Shown: positions 8,664-17,356 of the stretch, piece after piece | How the letters are laid out: each line of letters begins with the position of its first letter | Position numbering within the stretch: the first letter of the stretch is position 1 | Made by a program: the position numbers and the translations under genes | Assembly (NCBI GenBank): GCA_002257205.1 | Contig: NCHM01000002.1 | Span: forward strand, 1-64,000 | Direction: 5' to 3' | DNA length: 64,000 nt | Source: Rhizobiales bacterium 24-66-13 | Lineage (GTDB): Bacteria > Pseudomonadota > Alphaproteobacteria > Rhizobiales > Xanthobacteraceae | Notes under the pieces: model-generated | The model's input: only the letters and a program-made list of their open reading frames with translations | Databases searched by the model: none | Told to the model about the DNA's origin: nothing

Positions 8664-8784
8664 AGTATTTACTCCCAGCTTCGCTCTAGCCAAAGAAATC
8701 ACACACCGCCATGAAGTCGGCCGGATCTGCGATCCGGATGACAACGGTTTTCGCAAACGGCTCACCATTACATGTATCAGGAAC

Positions 8785-11139
8785 TTATTCGTCTATATCT
8801 GAGAAGATGTCGGAAGCTGAGCTCGTGGAATGGTTGCGGAAGAGTGCGGCCACGGCAGAATCAGCCGTCGCTGTGGATCGGGCCGATACTCGGGAAGAGG
8901 AAGTATTTCGTGAGCGGCAATCATGTTCCTCTTCCTGGTGATACCAGTTCTCCTGTTCAATTTCGGCTTCAATTTCGGAAATCCGTGTCGCAATCGCCTC
9001 TTGCATCACTTCATTAGCGGCGGCGTATTCTTCTTCATCGCCGTTGCCGTCGAGCATTTCCAAGAACTCCTTCAAGGGTCCGAATGCCTCAGAGGAGGCC
9101 ATCTGGTCGAGTTCTTCTTTGGAAGGCTCCCAGTATCGCATGAAGCTCGCGCCCCCCTCTTGCAGGCTGCTCATGGCGGACGCGATGGCCTCTGAAAAGT
9201 CCTCGCTGCCGACGATCTCCTGCGCCGCTCTACTCAAGCAGCTTGGAATGCCGTGCTCCTGGATACCCCGAAGAATGCGATGCTGAATGTCTCGAAGATA
9301 GTCGGAATCGATCAGGCCCTCATTCCTTAGCAGCGCAAGAAGGATTAGCAGCTGGTGGTCGAGACCATACCTCCCGACAAGCGGGTGGCCCTTGGTGATG
9401 GGCGAGGTAAAATAGCGACGCCGAAACTCGGGTGTCGCCTTGACGATTAGGAACCAGCGGATGTGGCGTGAGTCCAGCGTCCAGCCCGCGGCTTGTATTC
9501 TTGCGATCAAGGCGTCATAGCGGCTGATGCCGATCTGGATGATTGCTCCCTCTACGCTCAGGCCGGCGCAGACCGCCTCGTCGAGGATGCGCCCGACATT
9601 GGTGCCCGCCAGGTAGACATCCAGCAGGGCCGGTGAACTGGCGGTGATCGAGGCTACCGCTTCACCGATCGTAGGGTGGCGGTAGCGCCACTGCGGCTCT
9701 CCATCTTTCACCACGCGGACACATAACGACCCCTCCAGCGCTTCCAGCTCTCGCAAGACCTGTCCAGGCGAGGTTTCGTAGGCCGAGCAGACAAGCGCCA
9801 TCGGAGAGCTGCGGGTGTCGGATACGGGTGCCGAACCTCCCGAAATCTGGATGAGTGCGAGCCCGGCGCGCCCACCGGCTGTCAACCCACCAATGACCTC
9901 CTCCAAATACGATGCAGGATTGCGAATAAAGGCATCAATGGCGTGCACCGTAGGTTCAAGCTGAGATGTGAAAGTCGAAAGACCGAATCGGCGGGCAACC
10001 TCCGGAGTGAACATCTCGTGTTCGGCGACTCTGTGTGCCAAGGGTTTGAACTTGGCGCGCCACTCAGGCGTTTGGTCGCCCAATTTCACATGGTTATAGA
10101 CGATCTGGGCGCGGTCGCGCGGGGTGTACTGTTCGACCTTGATTTCGACGATGCCACGGTCAAATCCTGCCGTGGTCGACCGCTTGAGCCCGTCCCTGAC
10201 GGATTTCCATATGTGTGTTCGCGAGGTCAGGACGATGCGATTACCCTCAGCCAAGCATGCACTGAGCACGGGCCCTACCCGATTGAATGCGTCGGCAGCG
10301 GCGGGATCGACTTGAGTTGAGCCGAACGCGTCGTCGATCCAGAAGAGACGAGTCGGATCGAGGGGATTCCAATGGGCTGTGATCTGCGTCAGAGACTCCA
10401 GCATGAATGGCGCAGCACCGAAGGCATCGAGCGCGGCGACGGAAAGGGCTCTCGCAATTGTCGATTTGCCCGCAGCCGGGGCGCCGAGAAGAAACACGAT
10501 GCCCGTGGTTTCAAGCGCTCGCACGCTGGCCCGATAGGCATCTGTCGCGACGAATCGGTCGATGTCGCCTTTCGCAGCGGCGATCAGCGCCTTCGCTTGC
10601 TCAATACGCCGTTCGTCGAGAATTTGAGAAAGGTCGCCGACACCGTAGAGGCGCGGAGCGAGCGCACGAAGCCGAGGAGAGCTTCTAATCCTGCGGATTA
10701 TCTGATCGCGGCCGTGAATCTCGAATCGTTCGAACCCCGCCTCAAGGGCGCGTCCCCGTAACTGCACCTCAGTGTTGCGGGTCAGCGACAGGTTGGTGAT
10801 CAGGATATACGACCGAAAGCCCTCCTGAATAAGTGCGGCCATCTTCGTCAGATCTGGTTCAAAATCGGCGACGGTGAGCGCGCGGAGGGTGCTTGTATGT
10901 TTGGCCTGTACAAGTACACGCGATGAGGGTTGTTCGGCCTGGGTGAATATCGTCTGCTCGCCGTCGCTTCCGCCGTCCTTACCCTTGGCGAACGAGACGA
11001 AAGGGATGTCGAAGAAATCCTCCGCGTAGGCGAGCGCAAGATCTTGAAACGACGACCAGCCAAGTTCCTCTAGTGCGACGGATGATGTGCTCGGAAGCAT
11101 TCCACGGCCTATATCAATCCGGCGGATGGTCAATGGCAT
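8785..11139 (-). CDS. STAND-type NTPase with N-terminal Mrr-like nuclease
   Basis: This protein of about 784 residues has a PD-(D/E)xK nuclease-like region at 25-85: helix WSSFQDLALAYAEDFF, Asp59 in KDGGSDG, then QAK at 78-80. It resembles Mrr restriction domains. A P-loop GAPAAGKST (219-227) and a Walker B RLFWIDDAFG (264-273) follow, then about 400 residues of helical repeats. This nuclease-NTPase-repeat order matches STAND (nSTAND3-type) defence proteins, in which the C-terminal part senses a phage product. The start is uncertain: ATG at 11193, 11139 or 11100, none with a good ribosome-binding site. The extreme C-terminus is Ser/Asp-rich. The K+ channel gene lies 122 bases downstream. Confidence 0.8.
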   Translation of the reverse strand: MPLTIRRIDIGRGMLPSTSSVALEELGWSSFQDLALAYAEDFFDIPFVSFAKGKDGGSDGEQTIFTQAEQPSSRVLVQAKHTSTLRALTVADFEPDLTKMAALIQEGFRSYILITNLSLTRNTEVQLRGRALEAGFERFEIHGRDQIIRRIRSSPRLRALAPRLYGVGDLSQILDERRIEQAKALIAAAKGDIDRFVATDAYRASVRALETTGIVFLLGAPAAGKSTIARALSVAALDAFGAAPFMLESLTQITAHWNPLDPTRLFWIDDAFGSTQVDPAAADAFNRVGPVLSACLAEGNRIVLTSRTHIWKSVRDGLKRSTTAGFDRGIVEIKVEQYTPRDRAQIVYNHVKLGDQTPEWRAKFKPLAHRVAEHEMFTPEVARRFGLSTFTSQLEPTVHAIDAFIRNPASYLEEVIGGLTAGGRAGLALIQISGGSAPVSDTRSSPMALVCSAYETSPGQVLRELEALEGSLCVRVVKDGEPQWRYRHPTIGEAVASITASSPALLDVYLAGTNVGRILDEAVCAGLSVEGAIIQIGISRYDALIARIQAAGWTLDSRHIRWFLIVKATPEFRRRYFTSPITKGHPLVGRYGLDHQLLILLALLRNEGLIDSDYLRDIQHRILRGIQEHGIPSCLSRAAQEIVGSEDFSEAIASAMSSLQEGGASFMRYWEPSKEELDQMASSEAFGPLKEFLEMLDGNGDEEEYAAANEVMQEAIATRISEIEAEIEQENWYHQEEEHDCRSRNTSSSRVSARSTATADSAVAALFRNHSTSSASDIFSDIDE

Positions 11140-11162
11140 CGGCCAGTCGAAGGGAGTTTTAC

Positions 11163-11342
11163 ATGACGGCCGCTCCCTACGAAACAGCCGCATACGACTT
11201 GCGAACGTGGGTTCAGCATGTTGACCACAGCCCCGCTAAGGCGGATGACTTTGCGATGAGCATGCAGGATTTGGCCCCAATCGGTCTGATGGTGGCGAGA
11301 TGTTGGATGAAGGTGAGATCCGGCGTTTCACAAGTGGGCTGA
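11163..11342 (+). CDS. possible small hypothetical protein
   Basis: This 59-residue frame has a good GGGAG ribosome-binding site 7 bases before its ATG. It is divergent from the STAND NTPase gene and overlaps the start of the IS66-split gene by 43 bases, so the two could be translationally coupled. The sequence is mixed and protein-like (Trp, His and Asp present) but I recognise no family. It could be an upstream leader of the next gene. Confidence 0.35.
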   Translation: MTAAPYETAAYDLRTWVQHVDHSPAKADDFAMSMQDLAPIGLMVARCWMKVRSGVSQVG

Positions 11343-11490
11343 TTGAGCCGGCAGCGACGCTGTACGCCGTGCAGAAGATGTATGGCGATCGAGCCAAGGC
11401 AAAAGCCATGGAGGCCTATGGCCGATTGAGTGATGCCCATTTACTCGTCACCGGCGTCTTAGCGGCGGGTTTGCTTCGCATCAATGGAGC
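11300..11490 (+). pseudogene. 5' part of a gene split by IS66
   Basis: These 64 codons, from ATG, run directly into the left end of the IS66 element. When one copy of the 8-bp target duplication and the element are removed, the frame joins exactly to 14046-14607. That gives one protein of 250 residues (LLRINGA continues as VVEGDRAAF). The function is unknown; the sequence is helical and Ala/Leu-rich. The gene is divergent from the STAND NTPase and may have belonged to the defence array. Confidence 0.7.
11483..11490. repeat. IS66 target site duplication, left copy
   Basis: AATGGAGC at 11483-11490 is repeated at 14038-14045 on the other side of the element. The 8-bp size is the expected duplication for IS66 transposition, so the insertion is intact and probably recent. 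Confidence 0.95.
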
Positions 11491-11551
11491 GTAAGCGCGA
11501 AAATCCCTGCACCTATTCATTGGCGGAGCATTGAGGGATTCTGTGTCCACA

Positions 11552-12010
11552 ATGGAGACTGTGGACACAATGACATTGAATGGCATGGGCCTTTCGGGGC
11601 CGCTTCGGGTGACCAAAGTTCTTCGCAACGGGAAGCGGCGGTTTGACCCTGTTGAGAAGGAGCGCTTGATCGATGCAGCCCTCGAGCCAGGGGTGTCGGT
11701 CGCAGGGCTTGCGCTGACGCACGGGATCAACGCCAATCAGTTACGCAACTGGATCAGGCTACGCCAGCGCCGACAGACGGAGAACGCGTTGACGGCTATT
11801 CCGATCAACGTGCCGCCGGCCTTCGTTCCGGTGGTGGAGGCAGCGCCCGTCGCGCGGCCGCCGTCTACGTCGGCTCGACCGACATCACCACGGGTGCGGT
11901 TAAAAGCGTCGCTACCGAACGGCGTGCGGCTTGAACTTGAAGATGCGGATACGCAGGTTCTGTCGGCGATGATCGAAGCGCTGGGACGTTGCGATGTTCC
12001 GGCTGGCTGA
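11552..12010 (+). CDS. tnpA: IS66 accessory protein TnpA
   Basis: This protein of about 152 residues has an InsE/HTH_8-type helix-turn-helix at about residues 25-65 (DPVEKERLIDAALEPGVSVAG, then NANQLRNWIR). It is followed by a Pro/Ala linker and the conserved tail PNGVRLELEDAD of IS66 OrfA proteins. OrfA is needed for IS66 transposition, but its precise role is not settled. A TTG at 11531 would add seven residues. The end overlaps tnpB by 17 bases. Confidence 0.85.
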   Translation: METVDTMTLNGMGLSGPLRVTKVLRNGKRRFDPVEKERLIDAALEPGVSVAGLALTHGINANQLRNWIRLRQRRQTENALTAIPINVPPAFVPVVEAAPVARPPSTSARPTSPRVRLKASLPNGVRLELEDADTQVLSAMIEALGRCDVPAG

Positions 12011-12347
12011 CGATCTGCGCGTCTATCTTCACCGGGACCCGATCGACTTCCGTGCGGGGATCAACAGTCTGGCGATCCTGGTCGAGCAGTCTATGGGCCT
12101 CAACCCGTTCGAGCGCGCGGTGTTCGCCTTCTGCAATCGCCGCCGCACCCGGATGAAGCTGCTGTTCTTCGACCGGTCCGGCTTTGTGCTGGTGCTGAAA
12201 GCGCTGACGGAAGACAAGTTCCGGTGGCCCCGGCGGCAGGAGACGGTGGTGAGGCTCGACGCCGAGCAATTGCACTGGCTGCTTGACGGCATTGATCTCG
12301 ACGCGATGGTCCGCCACCCGGTTCGGCAATATGAATTTGTCGGGTGA
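11994..12347 (+). CDS. tnpB: IS66 accessory protein TnpB
   Basis: This 117-residue protein has the highly conserved IS66 TnpB sequence: VYLHRDPIDFRAGINSLAIL, then FAFCNRRRTRMKLLFFDRSGF and a C-terminal FRWPR. This is the IS66 Orf2-like family, required with TnpA for transposition though not itself catalytic. It overlaps tnpA at the start, and its stop overlaps the GTG of tnpC by GTGA. Confidence 0.95.
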   Translation: MFRLADDLRVYLHRDPIDFRAGINSLAILVEQSMGLNPFERAVFAFCNRRRTRMKLLFFDRSGFVLVLKALTEDKFRWPRRQETVVRLDAEQLHWLLDGIDLDAMVRHPVRQYEFVG

Positions 12348-13984
12348 ATTTGTCCGTTGACGTAGGGGAGGGCTTCAGATTCAAGAATACGATGAATCGA
12401 GCCGGCACCCCGACCGTTGCGGAATTGATGGCGCTTCTGGCGGCGAATGCGGCCGAAATCGCTGTGCTGAAGGCCGAGCGGGAAGCTCTCGCGCAGCGCG
12501 TCTTCAAGCTTGAGGAAGAACTGGCGCTCGCGCAACTGCATCGTTTTGCGCCGCGCAGCGAAAAGCACATGGATCGCGTCTTCAACGAAGCCGAGAAGAG
12601 CGCCGTTGAAGGGGACGACGAGGGCTGCGACGAGACGGATTGCGTTGATCTGCCGAACACGGGATTGCCGGAGACCGAAAAGGCGGAAGGCAAGAAACGT
12701 GGACGCCGGCCCCTGCCGGCAAACCTGCCACGCGAGCGCGTCGAGTATGACCTTGCCGATGACCAAAAGATCTGTCCGTGCTGCAGCAACCAGATGCATC
12801 GCATGGGCGAGACCGTCTCCGAGCAGCTTCACATCGAGGTGACGGCGAAGGTTTTGCAGAATGCGCGGTTCAAATATGCGTGCCGCCACTGCGAGCGCAC
12901 TGGAATCAGCACTCCTGTTGTCATCGCGCCGATGTCCGCGCAGCCCTTGCCAGGCAGCATCGCCACGGCCTCGACGCTGGCCTTCGCGTTCGTTCACAAA
13001 TACGTCGACGGCACGCCGCTCTATCGCCTGGCACAAGCCTTCGAGCGCGCCGGCGTTCCTGTCAGCCGCGGCGCGCTGGGCCACTGGGTGATCGGTTCGA
13101 GCGAGAGGCATCTCATTCGCATCTACGACGCGCTGAAGCTGCGGCTGCGATCCCAGACCGTCATCCATGGCGACGAGACCACGGTTCAGGTGTTGAAGGA
13201 AGAGGGCAAGAACCCCACCAGCATCTCGTATATGTGGGCCTATCGCAGCGGCGAGGACAGTGAGCGGCCGATCGTGCTGTTCGATTATCAGCCCGGTCGC
13301 GGGCAGGAATATCCGCAGACCTTCCTCGGCGACTATCGCGGCATCTTGATGAGCGACGGCTACTCGGCTTGGCGCACGTTGAAAGGCGCCACGCATGTTG
13401 GTTGCATGGCTCACGCCAGGCGGCGCTTTGTCGACGCCCTAAAGGCGAGAAAGAAACCCGGCGGGCCGCCGGCGCAGGCCCTCAAGTACTTCGACCAACT
13501 CTACCGGATTGAAAGGCAAGCGCGGGACGAAAAGCCGGATGACGGCGAAACGCAGGCCGACTACATGCGTCGCTTTCGCCAGAAACATAGCGTTCCGGTC
13601 CTGAACGCGCTCAAGGCGTGGCTCGACGCTATCGCTCCGAAGCTCGTGCCCGACACCAAGCTCGAAGATGCCGTCTCCTATGCGCGCGGCCAATGGGAAT
13701 ATCTGACGCGCTACACCGAAGACGGCAGGATGCCGATCGACAACAACCTTTTGGAGCGCGACATCCGAATTTTTGCCACCGGAAGGAAAAGTTGGCTCTT
13801 CAGCGATACAGTCCAGGGGGCCAGGGCCAGCGCCGTCATCTATAGCCTGATGTTGACCTGCCGGGCCTGCCGCGTCGAACCCTTCGCGTGGTTGCGCCAC
13901 GTTCTCACAGAGCTGCCGCAGCGTCCCGGAGACGCCGATATCAACGACCTGCTGCCTTTCAACTTCAAAAAACAGCCGGCATGA
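12344..13984 (+). CDS. tnpC: IS66 transposase TnpC
   Basis: This DDE transposase of about 546 residues has an N-terminal leucine-rich coiled coil (about residues 30-75, AELMALLAANAAEIAVLKAE). A zinc-binding region follows with CPCCSNQ and CRHC. The catalytic core has Asp in HGDETT, Asp in LMSDGYSAW and Glu in NNLLERDIR. The C-terminal IS66 extension is present. GTG at 12344 overlaps the tnpB stop; an internal ATG at 12392 could also be used. All catalytic residues are intact. Confidence 0.95.
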   Translation: MNLSVDVGEGFRFKNTMNRAGTPTVAELMALLAANAAEIAVLKAEREALAQRVFKLEEELALAQLHRFAPRSEKHMDRVFNEAEKSAVEGDDEGCDETDCVDLPNTGLPETEKAEGKKRGRRPLPANLPRERVEYDLADDQKICPCCSNQMHRMGETVSEQLHIEVTAKVLQNARFKYACRHCERTGISTPVVIAPMSAQPLPGSIATASTLAFAFVHKYVDGTPLYRLAQAFERAGVPVSRGALGHWVIGSSERHLIRIYDALKLRLRSQTVIHGDETTVQVLKEEGKNPTSISYMWAYRSGEDSERPIVLFDYQPGRGQEYPQTFLGDYRGILMSDGYSAWRTLKGATHVGCMAHARRRFVDALKARKKPGGPPAQALKYFDQLYRIERQARDEKPDDGETQADYMRRFRQKHSVPVLNALKAWLDAIAPKLVPDTKLEDAVSYARGQWEYLTRYTEDGRMPIDNNLLERDIRIFATGRKSWLFSDTVQGARASAVIYSLMLTCRACRVEPFAWLRHVLTELPQRPGDADINDLLPFNFKKQPA

Positions 13985-14045
13985 ACGCATGAACCGCTTC
14001 AAGCCGGTTTACGACGTGCTCTGAAATGAGCGCTTACAATGGAGC

Positions 14046-14607
14046 AGTGGTCGAGGGCGATAGAGCGGCCTTCGAACGCGATGCGCTCTTCGCTACGTTC
14101 GTGATCGGTTTGCCAGTCTGCGAAGCCGCGATCGCTGAAGCGCGCTACATGCAGGCCTGTGGACTGCTCCGGCAGGAACTAGAGATTCTCGCTCAATTGA
14201 AGGCGGTGAAAGCGGACAGACGAAAATCAAACGGCGCACCAAATGTGGCTTCACTAGAGCAATCGCTGGCGCGTCTATATGGCGACCTCTCGGCGGCAGC
14301 GCATGTGTCGAAGCACCACGTTGTCCAAGTAGCGACAGCTTGGGGCGGCGAAGTTGAAAATCTTCCGGGGCCAACGAATTTCACCCGACACTTCCCGGAG
14401 ACCGATGACGAGTTTGCGCGTAAAGCCTACGCGCTTCATATCTATATTATTATTCGCTTGATTGAAGAACTAAGCCTCGATCTCGCCGCACGTTACGACG
14501 GCGCGGCGCTTACGGCGCACGAGATCGGAGCAGTCAACCTGTCCGTTGAATTGATGATCTCCGAGGGCATGCTAGAGAGCGACCGCGGCGAACAGTCTGG
14601 GACATAG
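14046..14607 (+). pseudogene. 3' part of the gene split by IS66
   Basis: This continues the frame of 11300-11490. An open frame from an ATG inside the IS66 right end (14026) makes a 193-residue protein possible, but its first residues are insertion-sequence derived. The body is helical with RLYGDLSAAAHVSKHHVV and a hydrophobic helix (YALHIYIIIRLIEELSL). I see no catalytic motif I can name with confidence. The Ser/His-rich block resembles HEPN-like helical proteins only loosely. Confidence 0.65.
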
Positions 14608-14714
14608 AGCGCACGCGAACGCGGCTTATTGGAGTAGTCGGCATCCTCGCCCATGCCGGCTGCGTGGATCCTCGAGCTCTTCTCGCCCGGTTATGGCCGC
14701 GATTGAGGGGGTTC

Positions 14715-14740
14715 AAGGTTCGATTCCCTCCACCTTCGAA
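14715..14740 (+). repeat. tRNA T-arm-like direct repeat, copy 1
   Basis: This 26-base stretch contains GGTTCGATTCC followed by CTCCACCTTCGAA, like the T-arm and 3' acceptor strand of a tRNA or tmRNA. No upstream cloverleaf is present. Near-identical copies on the same strand lie at 29306-29331 (3 mismatches) and 56562-56587 (4 mismatches). They could be attachment sites left by integrative elements. The rest of 14608-14849 shows nothing coding. Confidence 0.5.
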
Positions 14741-14849
14741 GCTAGCAAACAGAGAGGGTGGCGTACCCAAGCCGAGCGGGTCCATCCGACGACCTCAATC
14801 GGATCACTGCGCTCCCGCACGATCGGCACGCACGCGAGGCCTCCCAATC

Positions 14850-15992
14850 CTATTTCGTCGGGGGAGCACCTATGCCGCTGTCGGATTTGGGCCCGTGCGG
14901 ATGCTCTTCATTGAAGGAATGGGTCGCGCGCTCGTCGGTAGGAGAGCCTGTGAAACCGTCGGCGCCGTAGAAGCCGGCATGCAGGCCCCAATAGGCCGTC
15001 ATGAACAGGGCCATGGCGGCGGCGATGCCGCCCGGAATGGCCGGAGCGTGCATCTTCAGCGAGGGCAGGAACCGCGTGATGCGATACTGGTCGCAGGCGA
15101 CCGCGACGAGGATCGCCATAATCAGGCCATGCCCGATCAGGTCGATCCGCCCGAACGGCCACACCGCGGCGGTGAAGATCACGAGAAGCGCCACGGCAGA
15201 CAGGCGCCGGACCAGCGGCGTCCAGAGCAGGCCGAAGCCCATGGTGAACTCGGCGATCCCCGCCATGGGAATGAAGACGTCCCGCGGCATCCCGAACGTG
15301 AGGAAGGGCTTTTCCTCGACGAGAGGGTAGAACCAGCCTGGGAAGGCGAACTTCTCCAGGCTCGACCACATGAGCGCAATGGCGAGGCCCCAGCGAAGCA
15401 CCTCGAAACGGTGCGATCTCAAGGCTTCATTCTTCGACGGCTCGATGACCAGATAGCCGGCGATGCCGACGCCGAGCGCGAGATAGTCGAACAGATGGAA
15501 GAGGTCGTAATCGCGCAACGCCAGGAGCCAAAGGGCGATGATGCCGATGCCGGCAAGCGGCATGGTGCTTCGGTAGAAGATGAGCGCGGCGATCAGGAGT
15601 TGCAGCCAGGACACCCATTCGGCCGGCGTCTTGAGATCTGGGGTGAGGTACACCCCGCCCACGGAGAAGATCGCGACGAAGAACGCGCCGACAGTCACCC
15701 TGATATAGTCGTCGATGCGCTTCCAGAGTGGGGAAGTGACGTAATCCAGCCCGTCATGGATCCTCTCTCCCCACCGGCTCGTCTCGACGAGCCGCGTCAC
15801 CGAGAAAAAGACGACCACCAAAGCAAGGCCGATCCAGAACCAAGGGTCGCTCAGGACTGTACCGATGGATTGCGGTGCCGCACCGACGATATAGGGCGCG
15901 AACCATTTTACATGGGCATCAGCCGGCATAGGGAAAAAAGCCACCGCGCCCGCAAGAAGGCACAGGAGAAGGAAATGTCTTCCTGATCGCAT
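14850..15992 (-). CDS. DoxX-like multi-pass membrane protein
   Basis: This protein of about 380 residues has an N-terminal signal-like helix (RHFLLLCLLAGAVAFFPMPADA) and about nine further membrane segments. It ends in a hydrophilic, His-containing tail (SFNEEHPHGPKSDSG). It resembles large DoxX-type membrane proteins of rhizobia, but the substrate is unknown. The ATG at 15992 is preferred to 16043 because it starts just before the signal helix. It is transcribed leftward toward the T-arm-like repeat. Confidence 0.7.
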   Translation of the reverse strand: MRSGRHFLLLCLLAGAVAFFPMPADAHVKWFAPYIVGAAPQSIGTVLSDPWFWIGLALVVVFFSVTRLVETSRWGERIHDGLDYVTSPLWKRIDDYIRVTVGAFFVAIFSVGGVYLTPDLKTPAEWVSWLQLLIAALIFYRSTMPLAGIGIIALWLLALRDYDLFHLFDYLALGVGIAGYLVIEPSKNEALRSHRFEVLRWGLAIALMWSSLEKFAFPGWFYPLVEEKPFLTFGMPRDVFIPMAGIAEFTMGFGLLWTPLVRRLSAVALLVIFTAAVWPFGRIDLIGHGLIMAILVAVACDQYRITRFLPSLKMHAPAIPGGIAAAMALFMTAYWGLHAGFYGADGFTGSPTDERATHSFNEEHPHGPKSDSGIGAPPTK

Positions 15993-16167
15993 GAAATTCG
16001 CCTCCGTGGGCCTGTCGCTGCCAGTATCTTCTTGTGCCGACATCTTCGCGATACGCGCACGGCATTCGCCTCTTCAGGCGGCCATGGCCCATGCCGGCTT
16101 GATTGGTGAGAGCTAAGCCCGCATGCCACGTCCGGTGCATCGTGATATGTTCTGGGCTAGGGCATTA

Positions 16168-16809
16168 TTACTGTCCGCAAGCTGCGATCGCCGGGATCAG
16201 CTGTTCCGCCGACGCGATGATATGGGCGTAGGTGGGGCCGTTGATGGCGTGAGCGCAGTGGAGGGCCTCGTCCGTGAAGGCAGCGGTTGCGTCCGTCACC
16301 AGCGTCACGTGGTAGCCGAGCTCGGAGGCGAAACGGCCCGTTCCCTCGACGCAAGTGTTCGCCACGAGGCCGATCAGGATGACGTGCGTGATGTTGTGCT
16401 GCTTCAGCAGGTAGTCGAGGTCGGTGTTGGCGAAGCCGCTGCTCGCCCAGTGCTCCTTGACGATGATGTCGCCGGGCTGGGGCACGAAATCGGGATGCCA
16501 TTCGCCGCCCCAGCCGCCCTTTTCGAAGACCAGGCCGCGCGCGCTGGCCTGAAGATAGGGTGAGGGATGCGACCAGCCGTCGAGGTCGCCGGGGGCGAAG
16601 CGGTGGTGCGGGACGATGAAGACCGGGACGCCGGCGGCGCGCGCGGCGTCCGCAACGGCTTTGAGGCGGTCGTGGAGGCCGGCGGCGGCCGTCGTCGTGG
16701 CGACACGGCGCCAGAGCTTCCCGCCCTCGGACAGGAAGTCGTTATAGGGATCCAGCAGGAGCAAGGCCGTGCGGCCCTTGGGATAGGTCGGCTGCGTCGT
16801 CTGTGTCAT
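16168..16809 (-). CDS. isochorismatase-family cysteine hydrolase
   Basis: This 213-residue protein has the catalytic triad pattern of the family: Asp in LLLLDPYNDF (about residue 20), Lys in IIVKEHW (about 118), and nucleophile Cys in GLVANTCVEGTGRF (about 152). The cis-peptide region before it is also present. These enzymes cleave amides or vinyl ethers such as nicotinamide, carbamoyl groups or isochorismate; the substrate here is unknown. A 12-bp sequence at 16863-16874, 54 bases upstream, is shared with the operator region of the 27.1 kb lipase gene, so it may belong to the same regulon. Confidence 0.85.
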   Translation of the reverse strand: MTQTTQPTYPKGRTALLLLDPYNDFLSEGGKLWRRVATTTAAAGLHDRLKAVADAARAAGVPVFIVPHHRFAPGDLDGWSHPSPYLQASARGLVFEKGGWGGEWHPDFVPQPGDIIVKEHWASSGFANTDLDYLLKQHNITHVILIGLVANTCVEGTGRFASELGYHVTLVTDATAAFTDEALHCAHAINGPTYAHIIASAEQLIPAIAACGQ

Positions 16810-16862
16810 GGGTCTCGTCTCCGATGCAGCGCAAAGATGGGCGCCGCCGGCAGGAGGGCCTA

Positions 16863-16874
16863 GTAAAGCGATGC
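16863..16874 (-). promoter_or_regulatory. half-copy of the regulon motif
   Basis: Minus-strand GCATCGCTTTAC is identical to 27162-27151 next to motif copy 4. The second repeat unit (CATCCCTT) is missing here. It lies 54 bases before the cysteine hydrolase start. Confidence 0.4.
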
Positions 16875-16938
16875 TAATTGGTGTTGGCGCCGCAGCCCGC
16901 GAAAAGCAGGCCCGAGAGCCCAGCGCTTGCCATCGCCT

Positions 16939-17100
16939 TCATCGTCCGGATTCAACGGGGCGGGTGATGGAGAGCGCAACGGGGTCGCTCGCGGGGAAGG
17001 TGGCTTCCAGCGCCTCGTCCAGCGCCTCATCGAGTGGCGCGGTATCCGTGGCAAGCTCAGAAGGCTCGGCAAGGCCGGGCGGTTGGGGAATGGTGGTCAT
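16939..17100 (-). CDS. small conserved protein (53 residues)
   Basis: This short acidic protein contains DEALDEALEATFPASDPVAL, a signature of a widespread small-protein family of unknown function in alphaproteobacteria. A strong GGAGGA ribosome-binding site lies 4 bases before the ATG at 17100. Motif copy 1 lies about 83 bases upstream, so it is likely the first target of the neighbouring divergent regulator. Confidence 0.75.
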   Translation of the reverse strand: MTTIPQPPGLAEPSELATDTAPLDEALDEALEATFPASDPVALSITRPVESGR

Positions 17101-17182
17101 ATTTCCTCCGGCGGTCGATACGCAGCGGCGCTGGATGGCCGCGTCATGCGCCGGCAACACTGATGCCGTTCCCTGGGGAAGG

Positions 17183-17201
17183 CGAGTTAAGGGATGCAAA
17201 A
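17183..17201 (-). promoter_or_regulatory. regulon motif copy 1 (upstream of 53-residue protein)
   Basis: Minus strand reads TTTTGCATCCCTTAACTCG, one base off the consensus CTTTRCATCCCTTAACTCG. It lies 83 bases before the start of the 16939-17100 gene, in the divergent region shared with the regulator gene. The core unit CATCCCTTAA resembles half of a tandem repeat site of OmpR/PhoB-type winged-helix proteins. Confidence 0.6.
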
Positions 17202-17356
17202 CGGTGTTGACGAAGGGGAATGCAATCTTCGCGAGTGAGAGCCCGGACCGGCTAAGCATACGATGCGTCTCCCATTATTCGAACGTCGCCCTGCGCCCGG
17301 ACGCAGGACGATGATATGAGGTAAGCATCCCGGCCAAGGTCGAGGTTGAGCAAGGG

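Larger units (their letters stand above)
11491..14037 (+). mobile_element. complete IS66-family insertion sequence
   Basis: This 2547-bp element is bounded by terminal inverted repeats beginning GTAAGCGC (left end 11491; right end GCGCTTAC ends at 14037). It is flanked by the perfect duplication AATGGAGC. It carries the three canonical genes in the usual overlapping order: tnpA, tnpB, tnpC. All three frames are open and the DDE residues are present, so it should be able to transpose. Confidence 0.95.
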
